Made by a program: the position numbers and the translations under genes
Notes under the pieces: model-generated
The model's database searches: none
Told to the model about the DNA's origin: nothing
Seen by the model: the letters and a program-made list of their open reading frames with translations, nothing else
From: Entomortierella parvispora
Taxonomy: Eukaryota > Mortierellomycota > Mortierellomycetes > Mortierellales > Mortierellaceae
Assembly: GCA_963573315.1 (NCBI GenBank)
Contig: OY752149.1
Location: forward strand, 1,488,001-1,552,000
Direction of reading: 5' to 3'
Length of the DNA: 64,000 nt
Shown: positions 1 through 10,500 of the stretch, in pieces
Numbering within the stretch: position 1 is the first letter of the stretch
Layout of the letters: each line of letters begins with the position of its first letter

Positions 1-495
1 ATATTTCGCTGGACGAACCCCCTTACAGGACCACAGACTTCGAGGCTACCTCCATCACCTACACCAAACTGCCAACTGTGAGCAAGATACCACCAACAAT
101 GGAGGATGTGGAACGATTCATTAAGCACTGCAACACCTGTTGGGAAGAAAAACCAGATGTGGATATTGCAGTTCATTGCCACTATGGGTAAGTTTTGATG
201 ATCAGTCTGTTGTAATTCTCTTTGTTTTGTAGCATTCTTTTTTTTTTTCCTTTTTATCTTCCCCGTGGAGCTAAAAATGAAGCTTTCCTATCTTCATAGT
301 TTTAACCGCACTGGGTTCATGCTATGCTCGTACTTAATTCAAGAACAACACTACTCGGTTGCAGATGCACTCCATCATTTTGAACTTGCACGGCCACCCC
401 GCGGTATTAGACACGATCACTTCAAAGGCGAACTTTTCCTCCGCTATGAACCTGCAAAGAAACTCATCTCTTCTCAGCCACCCACAGGACACTAG
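1..495 (+). CDS. Cysteine-type RNA 5'-triphosphatase / dual-specificity phosphatase, 3' part
   Basis: Partial gene; the 5' end lies outside the window. Exons are <3-187 and 300-495, joined in phase 2 by a GTAAGT...ATAG intron that splits the glycine codon of the catalytic loop. The joined product carries the P-loop HCHYGFNRTGF (HCxxGxxRTG, catalytic Cys and Arg), followed 29 residues later by ARPPRGI. That second motif corresponds to the RPPGI segment of the triphosphatase domain of metazoan mRNA capping enzyme and of DUSP11/PIR1. Such enzymes remove 5' phosphates from RNA by a phosphocysteine mechanism. The protein stops about 35 residues after this motif, so no guanylyltransferase domain follows; a stand-alone DUSP11-like enzyme is more likely than a bifunctional capping enzyme. 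The domain assignment is firm; the RNA substrate is inferred. The N-terminus cannot be judged. Confidence 0.8.
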
Positions 496-656
496 AGAAA
501 TAGCGCTTTGTATAGATGTATAGATGTCATTCAGAACTTCGATGTAAAAGAAGAGAAGAATATTAATATATTTGTAATATTGCCTTGTTTTTGTTTTCAT
601 CCTGATAATGACTTGTTTTTTAAAAGGGCAGGATATAAAGAGAAGCAGAAAGGTTT

Positions 657-1457
657 TCATTTCATCTTTGAAAACCGTCGATTGTTGGCACACGGCATCT
701 CCAACGAATCATTGCTTCCTCGACGATGACGTCCCCAACCTTGACCGTGCCCTTGATATCCCGAACCATGACCACCTCCGCTGATACTGCTGTTACGAAG
801 ACTTTTGCGCTTCTCGAACAAATCCTCAATGCCCACGTCCTGAAGCGACCCGATCGAGGTTCGGCAATGGTTACTACTTTGACCGCCACAGCTGCCATTA
901 CCATGGTTGCTGCCGACGCTGTGCTGATGCCCCACGTCCAAGAGATCAGATCGGGTCTGGCGACGAAGGGCCTTCACCTGTTTGATCTTGATCCCGGCCA
1001 AGTGTTCCTCCAGGTATGCCATCTCGGATAGACCCAGATCACTCTTGTTGCTTCTATAAGCCGCCGCCGCTGCTGCTGCTGCTGTTGCTTCAGTTCCAGA
1101 GTTACTGTGGGTAGAGGCGATGGAGCTGGTGGGGCGTTGTCCTTGGTTCCGAGGGGTGTGAGAAAAGTGTTTTGAAGACGCCGACATTGAGGATGAGGCA
1201 CATGTGGAAAATCCTCGACCGCCTTTGATTTCTGAGGTTTGGTCCTTTACTTCAAGTTCAAGACGCGCTCGGAGGAGGGATCGTTGGTCGCTCATGAACT
1301 GGACTTTGTCAGCAGCTGGTGATGAAGAAGTTGAGATTGTAACCGAAGAAGGGTAGTTAACGACTGTGATTCTTGATTGCTTTGACTTTGCCTCAAGTTT
1401 GGCCTTGGCATTCATCTCTGAGATCACAAAGGTATCGATAATCGTGGAGTAGTCCAT
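657..1457 (-). CDS. Hypothetical Ser/Gly/His-rich protein
   Basis: Single exon of 266 residues, taken from the ATG at 1457. The same frame stays open upstream to 1595, but that extension encodes a hydrophobic run followed by poly-Lys from a pyrimidine-rich leader and looks like 5' UTR. I recognise no family. Visible features are a Ser/Thr-rich N-terminal half, an alanine run of about nine residues encoded by a GCC/GCT repeat near 1060-1090, a probably helical segment (SEMAYLEEHLAGIKIKQVKA), and a Gly/His/Ser-rich tail ending in basic residues. There is no signal peptide from this start, no membrane segment and no conserved cysteine pattern. It is convergent with the phosphatase gene (161 bp between stop codons). 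Coding is supported by an 800-base open frame; an unseen intron or an alternative start is possible. Confidence 0.6.
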   Translation of the reverse strand: MDYSTIIDTFVISEMNAKAKLEAKSKQSRITVVNYPSSVTISTSSSPAADKVQFMSDQRSLLRARLELEVKDQTSEIKGGRGFSTCASSSMSASSKHFSHTPRNQGQRPTSSIASTHSNSGTEATAAAAAAAAYRSNKSDLGLSEMAYLEEHLAGIKIKQVKALRRQTRSDLLDVGHQHSVGSNHGNGSCGGQSSNHCRTSIGSLQDVGIEDLFEKRKSLRNSSISGGGHGSGYQGHGQGWGRHRRGSNDSLEMPCANNRRFSKMK

Positions 1458-2017
1458 CTTTTTCTTTTTTTTTTCTTCCTGAAATGGCAAGGTCATGCAA
1501 AGGGGGGGAAAGGACCTTGGAATCGTTGATACTAGGATTAAGAAAAGAAGGAGATGCGTAGATGAAAAGAAGGAAAGAAGAGAGAGGAGGGCCATGAGAA
1601 GAACAATGGTGGGATCATTATAAATACTCAGAAATCCACATTGAAAGATCAGTTATGGCGCTTGACTGGCACCCATTTCGCCCTCCCTCACCCACAATGA
1701 AGGAGAAAACCTCAAAGACAATAAAGGTGAATATTCTATTCTGACACCTTCTTTCGCCCAACAATCATAGGACTCGGGCCCCGACAATGGCTAAAAATGA
1801 ACACGATTTTATACAGTCGTCGCTTCATCAGAAATGCAAGAATCGCAAACAAAGAGCTGGACGCGTTTTTCTACGCGTCTGAACCATCATTTGTCCGCAG
1901 GGGCGAAAATAGAAGGTGAAAAAAGCAGACAAAAAAGGTGAATGATTTAATCGGTACTAATATAGGAGAGATGGAAGGGACTATCAAGAAGAAAGAAGCT
2001 GTTCCTCTCTCTAATTC

Positions 2018-3184
2018 TTACAAGAATGCGAAAACTCCGAGGATTCCACTCAGAAAGGTCGTTACAACCAATTTGGCACCCTTTCGTCCTGCGCCATTAG
2101 TCGCAGTACTTGCACTACTTGCACTCTGCCCCTTTGAACTCGAGGATGGGATGCTAGTCCCGTCATGAGAATCTGCACAAGCCTCTGCAAAGGCCGACAG
2201 CGACGTGGTCACATTCTGTTGAGTGAGTCCGTCCAGAAAGTTGCGTTGGCCCGAGACCCGGAAACAGGTCAGACAGACTTTGGCAGCCGCCAACCCTTGG
2301 TTCGGGCAGATACACTGCAAGAACGGCATGATGGATGTGAAATCAATCACGGGCGGTGCAGGCGCGGCCACAACCGAGGCTCCCCCTGGACCGTGTTGAT
2401 CACTAGATGAGCCACCGTTGCCAGCTCCGGGAGCAGACGACGCGCCCCCGGGACCCATATTGCCATTACCGTTGCCCGTCGGGTCTGATACGGTAGAAGT
2501 GGCGGATCCAGGGCTGGTAGCCAAGCCGAATTTGCTTATAAGGGTCATCATAGACTCTATCCCAGGTCCTCCATCCCATCCACAATCTTCTTCTCTTTCT
2601 CCTTGATCGTTCCTAATCCGAAGGGAACTCCTGTCCTTCGAGATAAGCATAGCTCCTGGCCCACTGGTGACGATATTGCTGTTGGACTTGGGTTCGCCCA
2701 GTCGAGGAATGAGGCTGAGGGTTTGGTTGGCGATCATGTTGCATTCGACTAATTTTGGATAAAAATAACGACACTGCTGACAGGACACGGATTTGGTAGG
2801 AAAGTAAGGAGTCGTTGCGTTCATGTCTACGCCCGAAGAAGACGAAGGCGGTGGAATAAACATCACGGTGGGTAAAACGAGACCTGTGGTAACGGTTGGA
2901 GACGATGATGAACCAATAGGTTGACTCAGACCGCCCGACCCTCCTCCAAGCGGAGGAGCAGAAGGATCAATGGGAGGCGGAGGTGGCGGTGCTGCCTCCC
3001 CAGGACTGCCAGGCGTCGTTGGATTTCCTCCAGGTGGAAGTGGTGTCAAAGTCGGGTTGTCCGCTGCGCCCGCACCGTTGCCCTGTCCATGTACATTCTG
3101 GATCGACCAAGTACAAAGACACCATAGTACCAGTATTGGAAAAAGACAACTGTTCCAATGCCAGCAAGAGGAAAAAGTAGCCAT
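2018..3184 (-). CDS. Secreted, probably GPI-anchored Cys-rich surface protein
   Basis: Single exon, 388 residues. The N-terminus has a hydrophobic signal peptide core (LFPILVLWCLCTW) with probable cleavage near VHG-QG. The C-terminus ends in Ser/Ala-rich sequence, a small-residue omega-site region (NGAG), and the hydrophobic tail LVVTTFLSGILGVFAFL, which is the layout of a GPI attachment signal. A Pro/Gly/Ser-rich linker follows the signal. The ordered part contains cysteines as CQQC near residue 135 and CIC...CLTC about 150-170 residues later, with potential N-glycosylation sites (NQT, NVT). The arrangement resembles fungal extracellular Cys-rich GPI proteins, but it does not match the eight-Cys CFEM spacing, so I do not assign that domain. 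Likely located on the cell surface or wall; molecular function unknown. The GPI8 transamidase at 52 kb is the enzyme class that would anchor it. Confidence 0.7.
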   Translation of the reverse strand: MATFSSCWHWNSCLFPILVLWCLCTWSIQNVHGQGNGAGAADNPTLTPLPPGGNPTTPGSPGEAAPPPPPPIDPSAPPLGGGSGGLSQPIGSSSSPTVTTGLVLPTVMFIPPPSSSSGVDMNATTPYFPTKSVSCQQCRYFYPKLVECNMIANQTLSLIPRLGEPKSNSNIVTSGPGAMLISKDRSSLRIRNDQGEREEDCGWDGGPGIESMMTLISKFGLATSPGSATSTVSDPTGNGNGNMGPGGASSAPGAGNGGSSSDQHGPGGASVVAAPAPPVIDFTSIMPFLQCICPNQGLAAAKVCLTCFRVSGQRNFLDGLTQQNVTTSLSAFAEACADSHDGTSIPSSSSKGQSASSASTATNGAGRKGAKLVVTTFLSGILGVFAFL

Positions 3185-3582
3185 GGTGGAGAGGAAAAAT
3201 GTGTGAAGAGAGAAAAATCAAAGGACAAAGAAGAGTAAAAATATAGCCGACCACCAAGTGTTGGAGGAAGGGAAAACCCATGTGCACGAGATCGCTTTGA
3301 GCTACAAATAAACACAGCCTGGTTCCCTTCCTCTCTCTCCTGGGACCCCCGTGATTTCGGCCGCCCCTTGAATCCCTCGCTGCCAATGGATAAAATGGCG
3401 CCCCTTTCTGACTTTGATCCTCTCCGGTCGGTCTCAATCAACTGTCCAAGCCAGGTCTTTTGATCCCCATCCCTGCCTATCTCCAGAACAAAGAAGTTTT
3501 CGGGGTTGTTTGGCGAAATGGGGTACAATGATGTGCCCCAAAGCATTTATTCAAGTTGCAATGTCCATTATCCAGAAACCGT

Positions 3583-4214
3583 TTACTTGCGGTTGGTAAG
3601 GATACTACATGATTGAAAGAAATAAAAGACGTTAGTTTTAGAAAACGGGGTCGATAGAAAAAGGGTCCTCTTTAGAGATTATATCATCCAACTTACCCAT
3701 CGTAACGCTGCTTGAACCAGTTCATGGTCTCCTCCTTGTTGACACGGTGGTTGGCACCGACCTTGGCAACGCAACGGCGACGCTTGGTGATGCGGTTACC
3801 GGGGCGGTTCATGCAGACGAAGAAGTCCATACCGTAAATACCGATGGAGGGATCGTACTTGATACCCAAATCGATGTGCTCCTGGATACCGAAACCGAAG
3901 TTACCGGTCTCGGAGAAGTTGGCCTTCTTCAACTCGTACTCCTTGACCTTGAGGCCACGCTCGAGAATCTCCTCGGCCTTGGGGCCACGGACGGTGACGT
4001 GGACGGCGATCTTCTCGTTACGACGGATACCGAAGGTACGGACGGTGTAACGGGCCTTGGAGTAGACGGGGGTCTGACCGGTCAACTGCTCCAAAACCTT
4101 GGCGGCACGGGTAAGTCTGTCACCAGACTCTCCGACGCAAATGTTGAGAACGAGCTTCTCAAGGCGCAACTCGCGCATGATGTTGGAGGAGGTTTGGGTC
4201 TGGTCTTCAGCGGA
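3583..4214 (-). CDS. RPL11: 60S ribosomal protein L11 (uL5)
   Basis: Large-subunit protein of the central protuberance that contacts 5S rRNA. The main exon 4214-3697 encodes a nearly canonical uL5, including [20 protein letters not shown], the [20 protein letters not shown] segment and [19 protein letters not shown]. It joins in phase 2 through a GTAAGT...GTAG intron to a 22-base last exon (3604-3583) encoding the C-terminus ILTNRK. The N-terminal residues [12 protein letters not shown] precede MREL in frame and sit directly after a good acceptor (CTAATAG), while stops lie just upstream of it. The initiator Met is therefore probably on a tiny upstream exon that I could not place with certainty. 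An ATG directly followed by GT at 4917-4915 would fit but needs a 700-base first intron. Divergent from the cyclin gene. Confidence 0.95.
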
Positions 4215-5284
4215 CTATTAGGTTCGATGTAATTTTTTTGATATAGAGAGTACAAAATAAGGACGAAGCGCGTTATTAAGACCGCAACTCGAAAAAATTG
4301 ACATCGTTTTTGTTCTGAATAGTAGCTTCCGATCCCCCCGAATCCTGAGTAATTCGCTTTCAGGTGAAAAACAAGGAAAAGAAGAGAGGACGGCCACTGT
4401 GTTCTGCTCCTGCGTCCTGAGCGAAAAAAAAAAAAAGTCCAGATCCTGAGCTTTCTAGTTTCCAAAGATATCAGCCGTTGTGATCCTGACCCCTGACCCT
4501 GTCGTGCTGTCCTTTGTCCAGTTACACTGTCCATGTATCGTGACAACCACTGTCCCACTCCATCTTTGCGATACCGCATCTGATGGATCAAGGCGATCGG
4601 CCCTTCCACCCAGGAGGATGACACGCAATATAATAGAGTGATCCCTGACTCGTCAAAACGAACAGCTAAAACAATCTCAATGCGCTCCTCCTCCAGATTG
4701 GATCGAGCGGATTCATCCTCGACTTTCCAGAGCCAGCATGTAGAATCAGATTGACAGCATGGCGAGATGGAGCCAATCTGATGAACTCCATGATGGCTCC
4801 TTCAAAGAAAGACTTTTGGTTGCTGACGACGAACTAGGAGCAGTATCCAGACACCCAGCGGGGGTCGATGTGTCGATGGATGGGTTGATGGATGGATGTG
4901 ATCTGGATCTGTACCATGTCGAAAAATGGGCTATCGAAAAAGAGAAGGAGCTCTGTCTGCAGCGAACAGGAGCGAATTTAGGCGGCGACGAGACCGAAAA
5001 AATCACCGAGTCACGTGCATCCACTACCGCAATTAGCTGGACTAATTTAGTCTCACAAACGGTGCTGTGCTTGGCCTTCTTGACTGCACCACAGACAGAC
5101 AATCAAGCTTTCATTCATTCATTCATTCATTCATTGCAGTAATCCATCCGTCTCCATCTGTCGACAGCAACAACGACCGAGCATCGTCAATACCACCTTC
5201 CTCTCTTTCTCTCTCTCCCTCACTCTCTCTCTGTCTTATACACACTCTCCACTCAGAGCACCCGCTCCTCTCTATACACTCAGT
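4215..5284. promoter_or_regulatory. Intergenic region between RPL11 and the cyclin gene
   Basis: About 1.07 kb without a supported complete gene. It must hold the RPL11 promoter and first exon or intron, and the cyclin promoter. It contains a GTCACGTG element (CACGTG at 5012-5017), an (ATTC)n microsatellite at 5111-5135 and a CT-rich stretch before the cyclin start. Open frames here on both strands (for example 4759-5142 on plus) have no recognisable protein features. Confidence 0.6.
5111..5135. repeat. (ATTC)n tetranucleotide microsatellite
   Basis: About six copies of ATTC in the presumed 5' leader of the cyclin gene, about 150 bp before its ATG. Confidence 0.95.
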
Positions 5285-6857
5285 ATGAGTTCATCGGATC
5301 AATGGATATTTAAAAAGGAAGATCTCTACCGGACTCCTTCACAGACCATGGGTGGAAGCACCTACTCAGAAGAGAAGGAGGCTCGTGCGAAGGGCGTCAC
5401 CTTCATAGTCTCGGTTGGGATGCACCTCAAATTGTAATCACTAGATGAGCTGTTGTCTCTGTCATGTCATTGAATGCCAGTTTCCCAAAATCAGCACTAA
5501 CGAACCTACTTGCATGCAATCACCTAGGCCACAACTCACCATGGCAACTGCAGCCCTATTCTTCCATCGATTTTATATGCGACATTCCCTCAAGGAATAC
5601 AAATTTTATGTATGAGCTTGTGCTTGACAGGAACGAAGGAGGTCTGGACTTGTCTGTAAAACATGCATGTATCTAATGCTGTTCTTTTTTTGTTGATGCT
5701 TCAATCAGGACATTGGCGCCACCTGTATATATCTCGCCAGCAAAACCGAAGAATCCACGCGGAAGTTCAAGGATGTGATTGTCGCCTGTGCTCAGAAAGC
5801 TGCCAAGAGGGACGCACCGATTGAGGATTCATCAAAAGTACTACAGGATCAGCGTTTTGTTTTTTGTTTCGACTCTGTTGCCACGCCTACAATATCCACA
5901 TTTTCTAACAAATTACCTGTCTCGTCCTATAGGAATTTCGAGTCTGGAAGGACACCATTATCTTTACAGAGGAGTTGCTGTTGGAGGCACTCTGTTTCGA
6001 ATTAAGTGTAGAGCATCCTTATCATTTTATGTTGACCCTCTTCAACAACCACTACGTCAAGGAGTCCAATCGTAAGGATTGTTTGATGGACAGGAACAGT
6101 AGGGGTACCTCTTTTATCCGATCTAATAACCTTGTCCTTTTTTTTTATCTAGGGTCGGCCCACTTGAGACAAGTAGCATGGGCGTTCATAAATGACAGGT
6201 ACGCGATAGTGCCTGAACATGGAATGGACAGGACTCTTCCAACCTAGACGTAGAGTTTTGACCGCCAGCTCCTTTGTTATAGCTTGAGGACCACACTTTG
6301 TCTTCTTTACCCCCCACGGATTATCGCTCTTGCTGCAGTCCATATTGCAGCCAAGTATCTCGATGAAAATCTGAACGAGACATTAGGAGACATTTGGAGA
6401 GAACTTTACGAGCCCGACAATCAGGATATCCAAGGTAAAACTTGGGAACAATTGGTATCTGCCCGAAGATTAATTACTTGACGATTTTGTTGAACGACGA
6501 TCATGTCTGTCTATGTCCAAAAAAAACAAATAGATGCTGCAAATGAAATCATGGATCAATATGCACAGGCGAGCAACAGAAATGGACGATCATTCGACAA
6601 GGTAAGCTTGGAATGGGACCATTGTTTTGAAAACGGGATCGGATTTCCTTTCAATTGTTTCCAGTTTATTGATGAAATTTCCCATGCCATGATGTTTGAT
6701 TTGGCCTACTTGGGCCCTTTTTGAGCAGATTGCTCCGGGATCGAAGCCAGGAAGTGAATATCAAGAGAACAACACACCAGCGTATGCTGGTTATCTAAAC
6801 AGTCCTGCAAAACTGGCGACGCCAGTGTACAGCCACGATGCGTCCATTGTGCCATGA
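5285..6857 (+). CDS. Cyclin K / Ctk2-like transcriptional cyclin
   Basis: Regulatory subunit expected to pair with a Cdk9/12/Ctk1-type kinase that phosphorylates the RNA polymerase II C-terminal domain. Eight exons: 5285-5433, 5528-5609, 5709-5837, 5933-6071, 6153-6198, 6283-6434, 6534-6601, 6729-6857; 297 residues. The start gives WIFKKEDLYRTPSQ, matching the W-x-F-x-K-x-D-L-x-x-TPS opening of cyclin K/T/L proteins. The first cyclin box continues as FFHRFYMRHSLKEY and TCIYLASKTEESTRKFKDVI. The second box includes ELSVEHPYHFML and RQVAWAFINDS, both typical of this group. The tail after the second box is short, without the long Pro-rich region of metazoan cyclin K. Human cyclin K, fission yeast Lsc1/Pch1 and budding yeast Ctk2 are the nearest families by eye; I cannot choose between P-TEFb and CTDK roles. 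Confidence 0.88.
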
Positions 6858-7506
6858 AGCGGCAAAGTAGCAGCGGTTGATTTCAAAGACAGAACAGGTC
6901 TCTCTGAGATCGGACAGCAAGGAAAAAGGAAAGACAGAGCTTGTCGTTAATAAAGGCCGCTGTGCGCGCGCCATGCTGGCTATGACTCCAAGAGACGCGA
7001 CGCAGTCACATGACTATTTGACCAACCAGCAGCAGCAGGCAAAGAGGACAAGAAAAAAAGAAAAGAAGAGGATGTGGTGCAATGGAGGTGTGTGTGTGTT
7101 TGTGTGTCCTTGTGTGTGTTTGTGTGTGCGTGTGTGTGTGTGTGTGCAACCTTCTTCCTCTTGGTCGTTTCATCGTCCCTCTTCTGCTTTCATTCCTCCA
7201 CCCTTCTTCTCCCTTTCCCTTTCCTTCCCTGGCTCATTCTCTTTTTTCTCTTCTGACTTTTCTCCCCTCTCCTCTCCTCTCCTCGCCGCCGCCCCTGCCT
7301 TGCGTCTCCGTCCCTCTCGTCCTCTTTTTTCTCTCTCTCTCTCTCGCTCTCTCTCCCTACTTTCGGTAGCTGGCTTCTTTTTCTTCTTTTTGCTACTGCC
7401 ACCTTGCATGCACAAACCTGCTTCCAACACCCGCAACTGCCACCCTCGCCTCTGAAAGCACACTGTCGTCGTTGACCCTTGCGCTCTTGAGCCGCCGTCC
7501 TTGCCA
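6858..7506. promoter_or_regulatory. NAK1 upstream region with GT repeat and CT tract
   Basis: Region between the cyclin stop and the kinase start. It includes GTCACATGAC near 7006-7015 (matches RTCACRTG), an imperfect (GT)n run at about 7088-7146, and a strongly strand-asymmetric C/T-rich tract at about 7150-7400 just before the start codon. Open frames across it on both strands are low-complexity products of the tract. Confidence 0.6.
7088..7146. repeat. Imperfect (GT)n dinucleotide repeat
   Basis: Runs of TG interrupted by TTTG, CCTTG and CG; a Z-DNA-prone purine/pyrimidine alternation about 360 bp before the kinase ATG. Confidence 0.95.
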
Positions 7507-10500
7507 ATGTCGAGCAGGCGAATTGCCACCGGGGACACCATCTTTGCCAGTCAACTCTTCACTCGACAGGAGCTGGTAGGGAGAGGTGCCTACGGTGCGG
7601 TCTATAAAGGGTAAGTATACCCTTCACTCCCCAATGCGCTTGCATCTTTTTCATTGAGCGAGGACTCAAAACTGGTCCGGTCCTGTTCTGGCTTGCAACT
7701 CAGCGCGGATGAGCTGCTGCCTGCTCTTTTGACTTAAATATCTGCGAGCAGCACCAGGCATACGAGCTCAGTGAGATGGAAAGAGATGGCATGTCATGAG
7801 ATTATGATGGTGGTTTACTGGCATCTGTTGCTAATACTTCGTCCCTGCCGTCGTCCCACAATACAGCATAGAGAATGCGACCCAGCAAGTGGTCGCCATT
7901 AAAGTGCTTAATCTCGACACGGAGGAAGAGGATGTTTCCGACATTCAGCGCGAGATTGCGACACTTTCCCATCTCAGGAGCTGCGACTCGCAAAACATCA
8001 CCCGATACCATGGCAGTTTCCTCAACGGCACCAAGCTGTGGATCGTGATGGACTATGCCGCAGGGGGGAGCATACGCTCCTTGGTAAGAGAAGGAGAGAG
8101 GATCAAATACACATGAAATATGGTTTGCAGGATCGAAGTGCATGCTTCTTGGTGGCAAACATGGAGTGCGTGTGCGTGTGCGTGGATAGGAGGTAGTCAA
8201 CTGAAGAAAATGGCTGTCTGATCATCTCCTCTCCTTCCTTGATTCCATTGATCTCTCGCCTTTCTCATCCCTCACATAGCTGCAAGCTCTGCCGCGGATC
8301 GACGAAAAGTGCATTGCTGTCATTGCCCGTGAGGTTCTCCAAGCGCTGGGCTACCTCCACAGCCATGGGATTATTCACCGAGACATCAAAGGTAAGTGCA
8401 ATGACGGACCCGCCAGGCTTGCAAAAGGGCCAAAGAGTAGGACCAAAGATCCAAGGTCAGAGATCAATTTCGGATTACTGACCAAGGTCCATCGACCCTT
8501 TTTATTGTCTTCTTGTACCCCTCTGTTGCCGTCATGCGTTGACCCCCCATTCGACACGTGTGCTTACGAAACTCGTCCCATCCATCGCTCTCGCCTTCAC
8601 AGCTGCCAACATCTTGCTGACCGATGAAGGAAGGGTCCAGCTTTGCGATTTTGGCGTTGCAGGACAAGTCACCATGAACTCGCTGAAACGAAACTCGTTT
8701 GTCGGAACGCCGTATTGGATGGCACCAGAAGTGATCAAGGAAGGTCAGACCTACGACTTTAAGGTACCAAAGACGTACCCTTTGCCATTTTGTTTTTAAT
8801 TTTGCGCACTCTTTTTTGTACAAAATTTCTGATGTCATGCTTGATTACCCGATTGTATATCTTTAGGCTGATATCTGGTCCTTGGGAATCACTATTTATG
8901 AAATTGCCACAGGAAACCCACCTTTTGCAGATCAGGATCCTATGAGAGCAGTTTCTTTGATCCCAAAGTCTCGACCGGCTCAATTGGAAGGCGATTGGTC
9001 ACCAGCCATGAAGGAGTTTGTCGCACTCTGCTTACACGAAGAACCAAATGAGGTATGGTGCAAAACAAATTAAGAAAGAGCATCATCTCGGTTGCTATTG
9101 ACACTGATAACGATCGCCTCGTCTTCAAATAGCGACCTTCTGCCGAGGACTTGTTGAAGACCAAATGGATCAAAAGCACAAGCAAAAACTCTTTGGTTCT
9201 CCTGAAAGATCTTGTGGCAAAGTATGAGCACCACAAACTACAATCGGCCCTCAACAAAGCAGAGACAAGCGGGTAAGCCCTTTTCTGGCACTGTGGCGCT
9301 CCCAAATTCACTTCATGTACCCAGGATTCAGTCGCTGACAGGGAGGTTTTCTTTCCCCCTCTGATAGGGAAATCGACATTGATCACGAACTGGAAAACTT
9401 TGACATGGAGGTTGACCCGGATGCATGGAGATTTGACGTAAGTTGCCATGTAATACTCTGTTTCCTACAGGTCTCATCTCACACCTGTCTGAACTTTTGT
9501 AGACTGCAAAAACGGTGCCAAAACCAACTCCATCAAGAGCATCCAGTATGAGTAGGCCTTCAACAGATCCTAGCAACGAACTCACGACAACAAGAAGTCC
9601 CGTTCAGTCTACCCAGGACAGCGGAGTAGTCATGCCGGGACGCATTGGAAAGCAGCAAGATGTTGGGCATAAAAGGCAGGAGAGTGGAACTACTACATCA
9701 TCAGCCGCTCTCGCATCTTCCCCAACCGTCAAAGCGAAAGCGTCCCCCACGTCACCTAGGACAACCAAGAAACGCCTCCCTCTGGTATCGCAGCCGCCTA
9801 TGATCTCTCACGAGTCTCATCCTCTGCTCCGACTGTTCATGCACCACAAAAGCGCCAGTGAGGAGGACATATCGTCATCGCATTCACATCCTCCTCAAGG
9901 AATTCAGCTCACCTCGGCGCCAATGACGCTTACAATTCCGAATCTGGATGAGGTTACAAGTGCTCGACTTGCCTCTAGATCACCAGTTCCAGGATCGGAG
10001 GTCAGTGCGACGTTTGATCAACATCATCCATCTCAGCTTCAATATCCTGCCGGTCAAGGAGAAAAGCGTGCCTCAGAGTCGACAAGACTTCCGTTTGGAT
10101 TCAATATGTCAAAACCGTTCCGGATAGACAGGAGGCCGTCTGCACCAGTGCTGATGGGATCAAATCCAGGTCCTGACTTTCCATTCCACAACCATGGAAT
10201 GATGAACCGTGGAGCGGCAGGAAGCTCCCCTCTAACCTCTCCTCGGGCTGTCGCCCCCCCTCCACAGTCATCCATTCTGTCTAACATGCATATGAGGAAT
10301 GGACTTCCGGATCTGGACAGCGCGAGCCTTTCTTTGGTCAGTAACAATAGCAACAACAGCAACAAAGGCAGCCACAGTCATGAGATCGTCATACCCAGCC
10401 AGCACCAGGGCGTGTCACAGTCTAGCGGGAGACCGAACTCTACTCCAGCATCGCCAGCCATCCCTCCTATGTCGGTGATGGCATCGAATCTAGGACCATC

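Noticed and set aside
3747..4232. 161-residue open frame on the plus strand
   Set aside because: Exact antisense shadow of RPL11; the minus strand encodes a near-canonical ribosomal protein.
4082..4624. 180-residue minus-strand frame reaching into RPL11, as an N-terminal extension
   Set aside because: It is in a different frame from L11 and contains a Phe run from poly-A.
4759..5142. 127-residue plus-strand open frame upstream of the cyclin
   Set aside because: No conserved motif, ends in the ATTC repeat, and lies in a region needed for two divergent promoters.
6877..7541. Long open frames on both strands across the GT and CT tracts
   Set aside because: Composition is forced by the repeat (Cys/Val or Ser/Leu/Pro on one strand, Glu/Arg/Lys on the other); no protein features.
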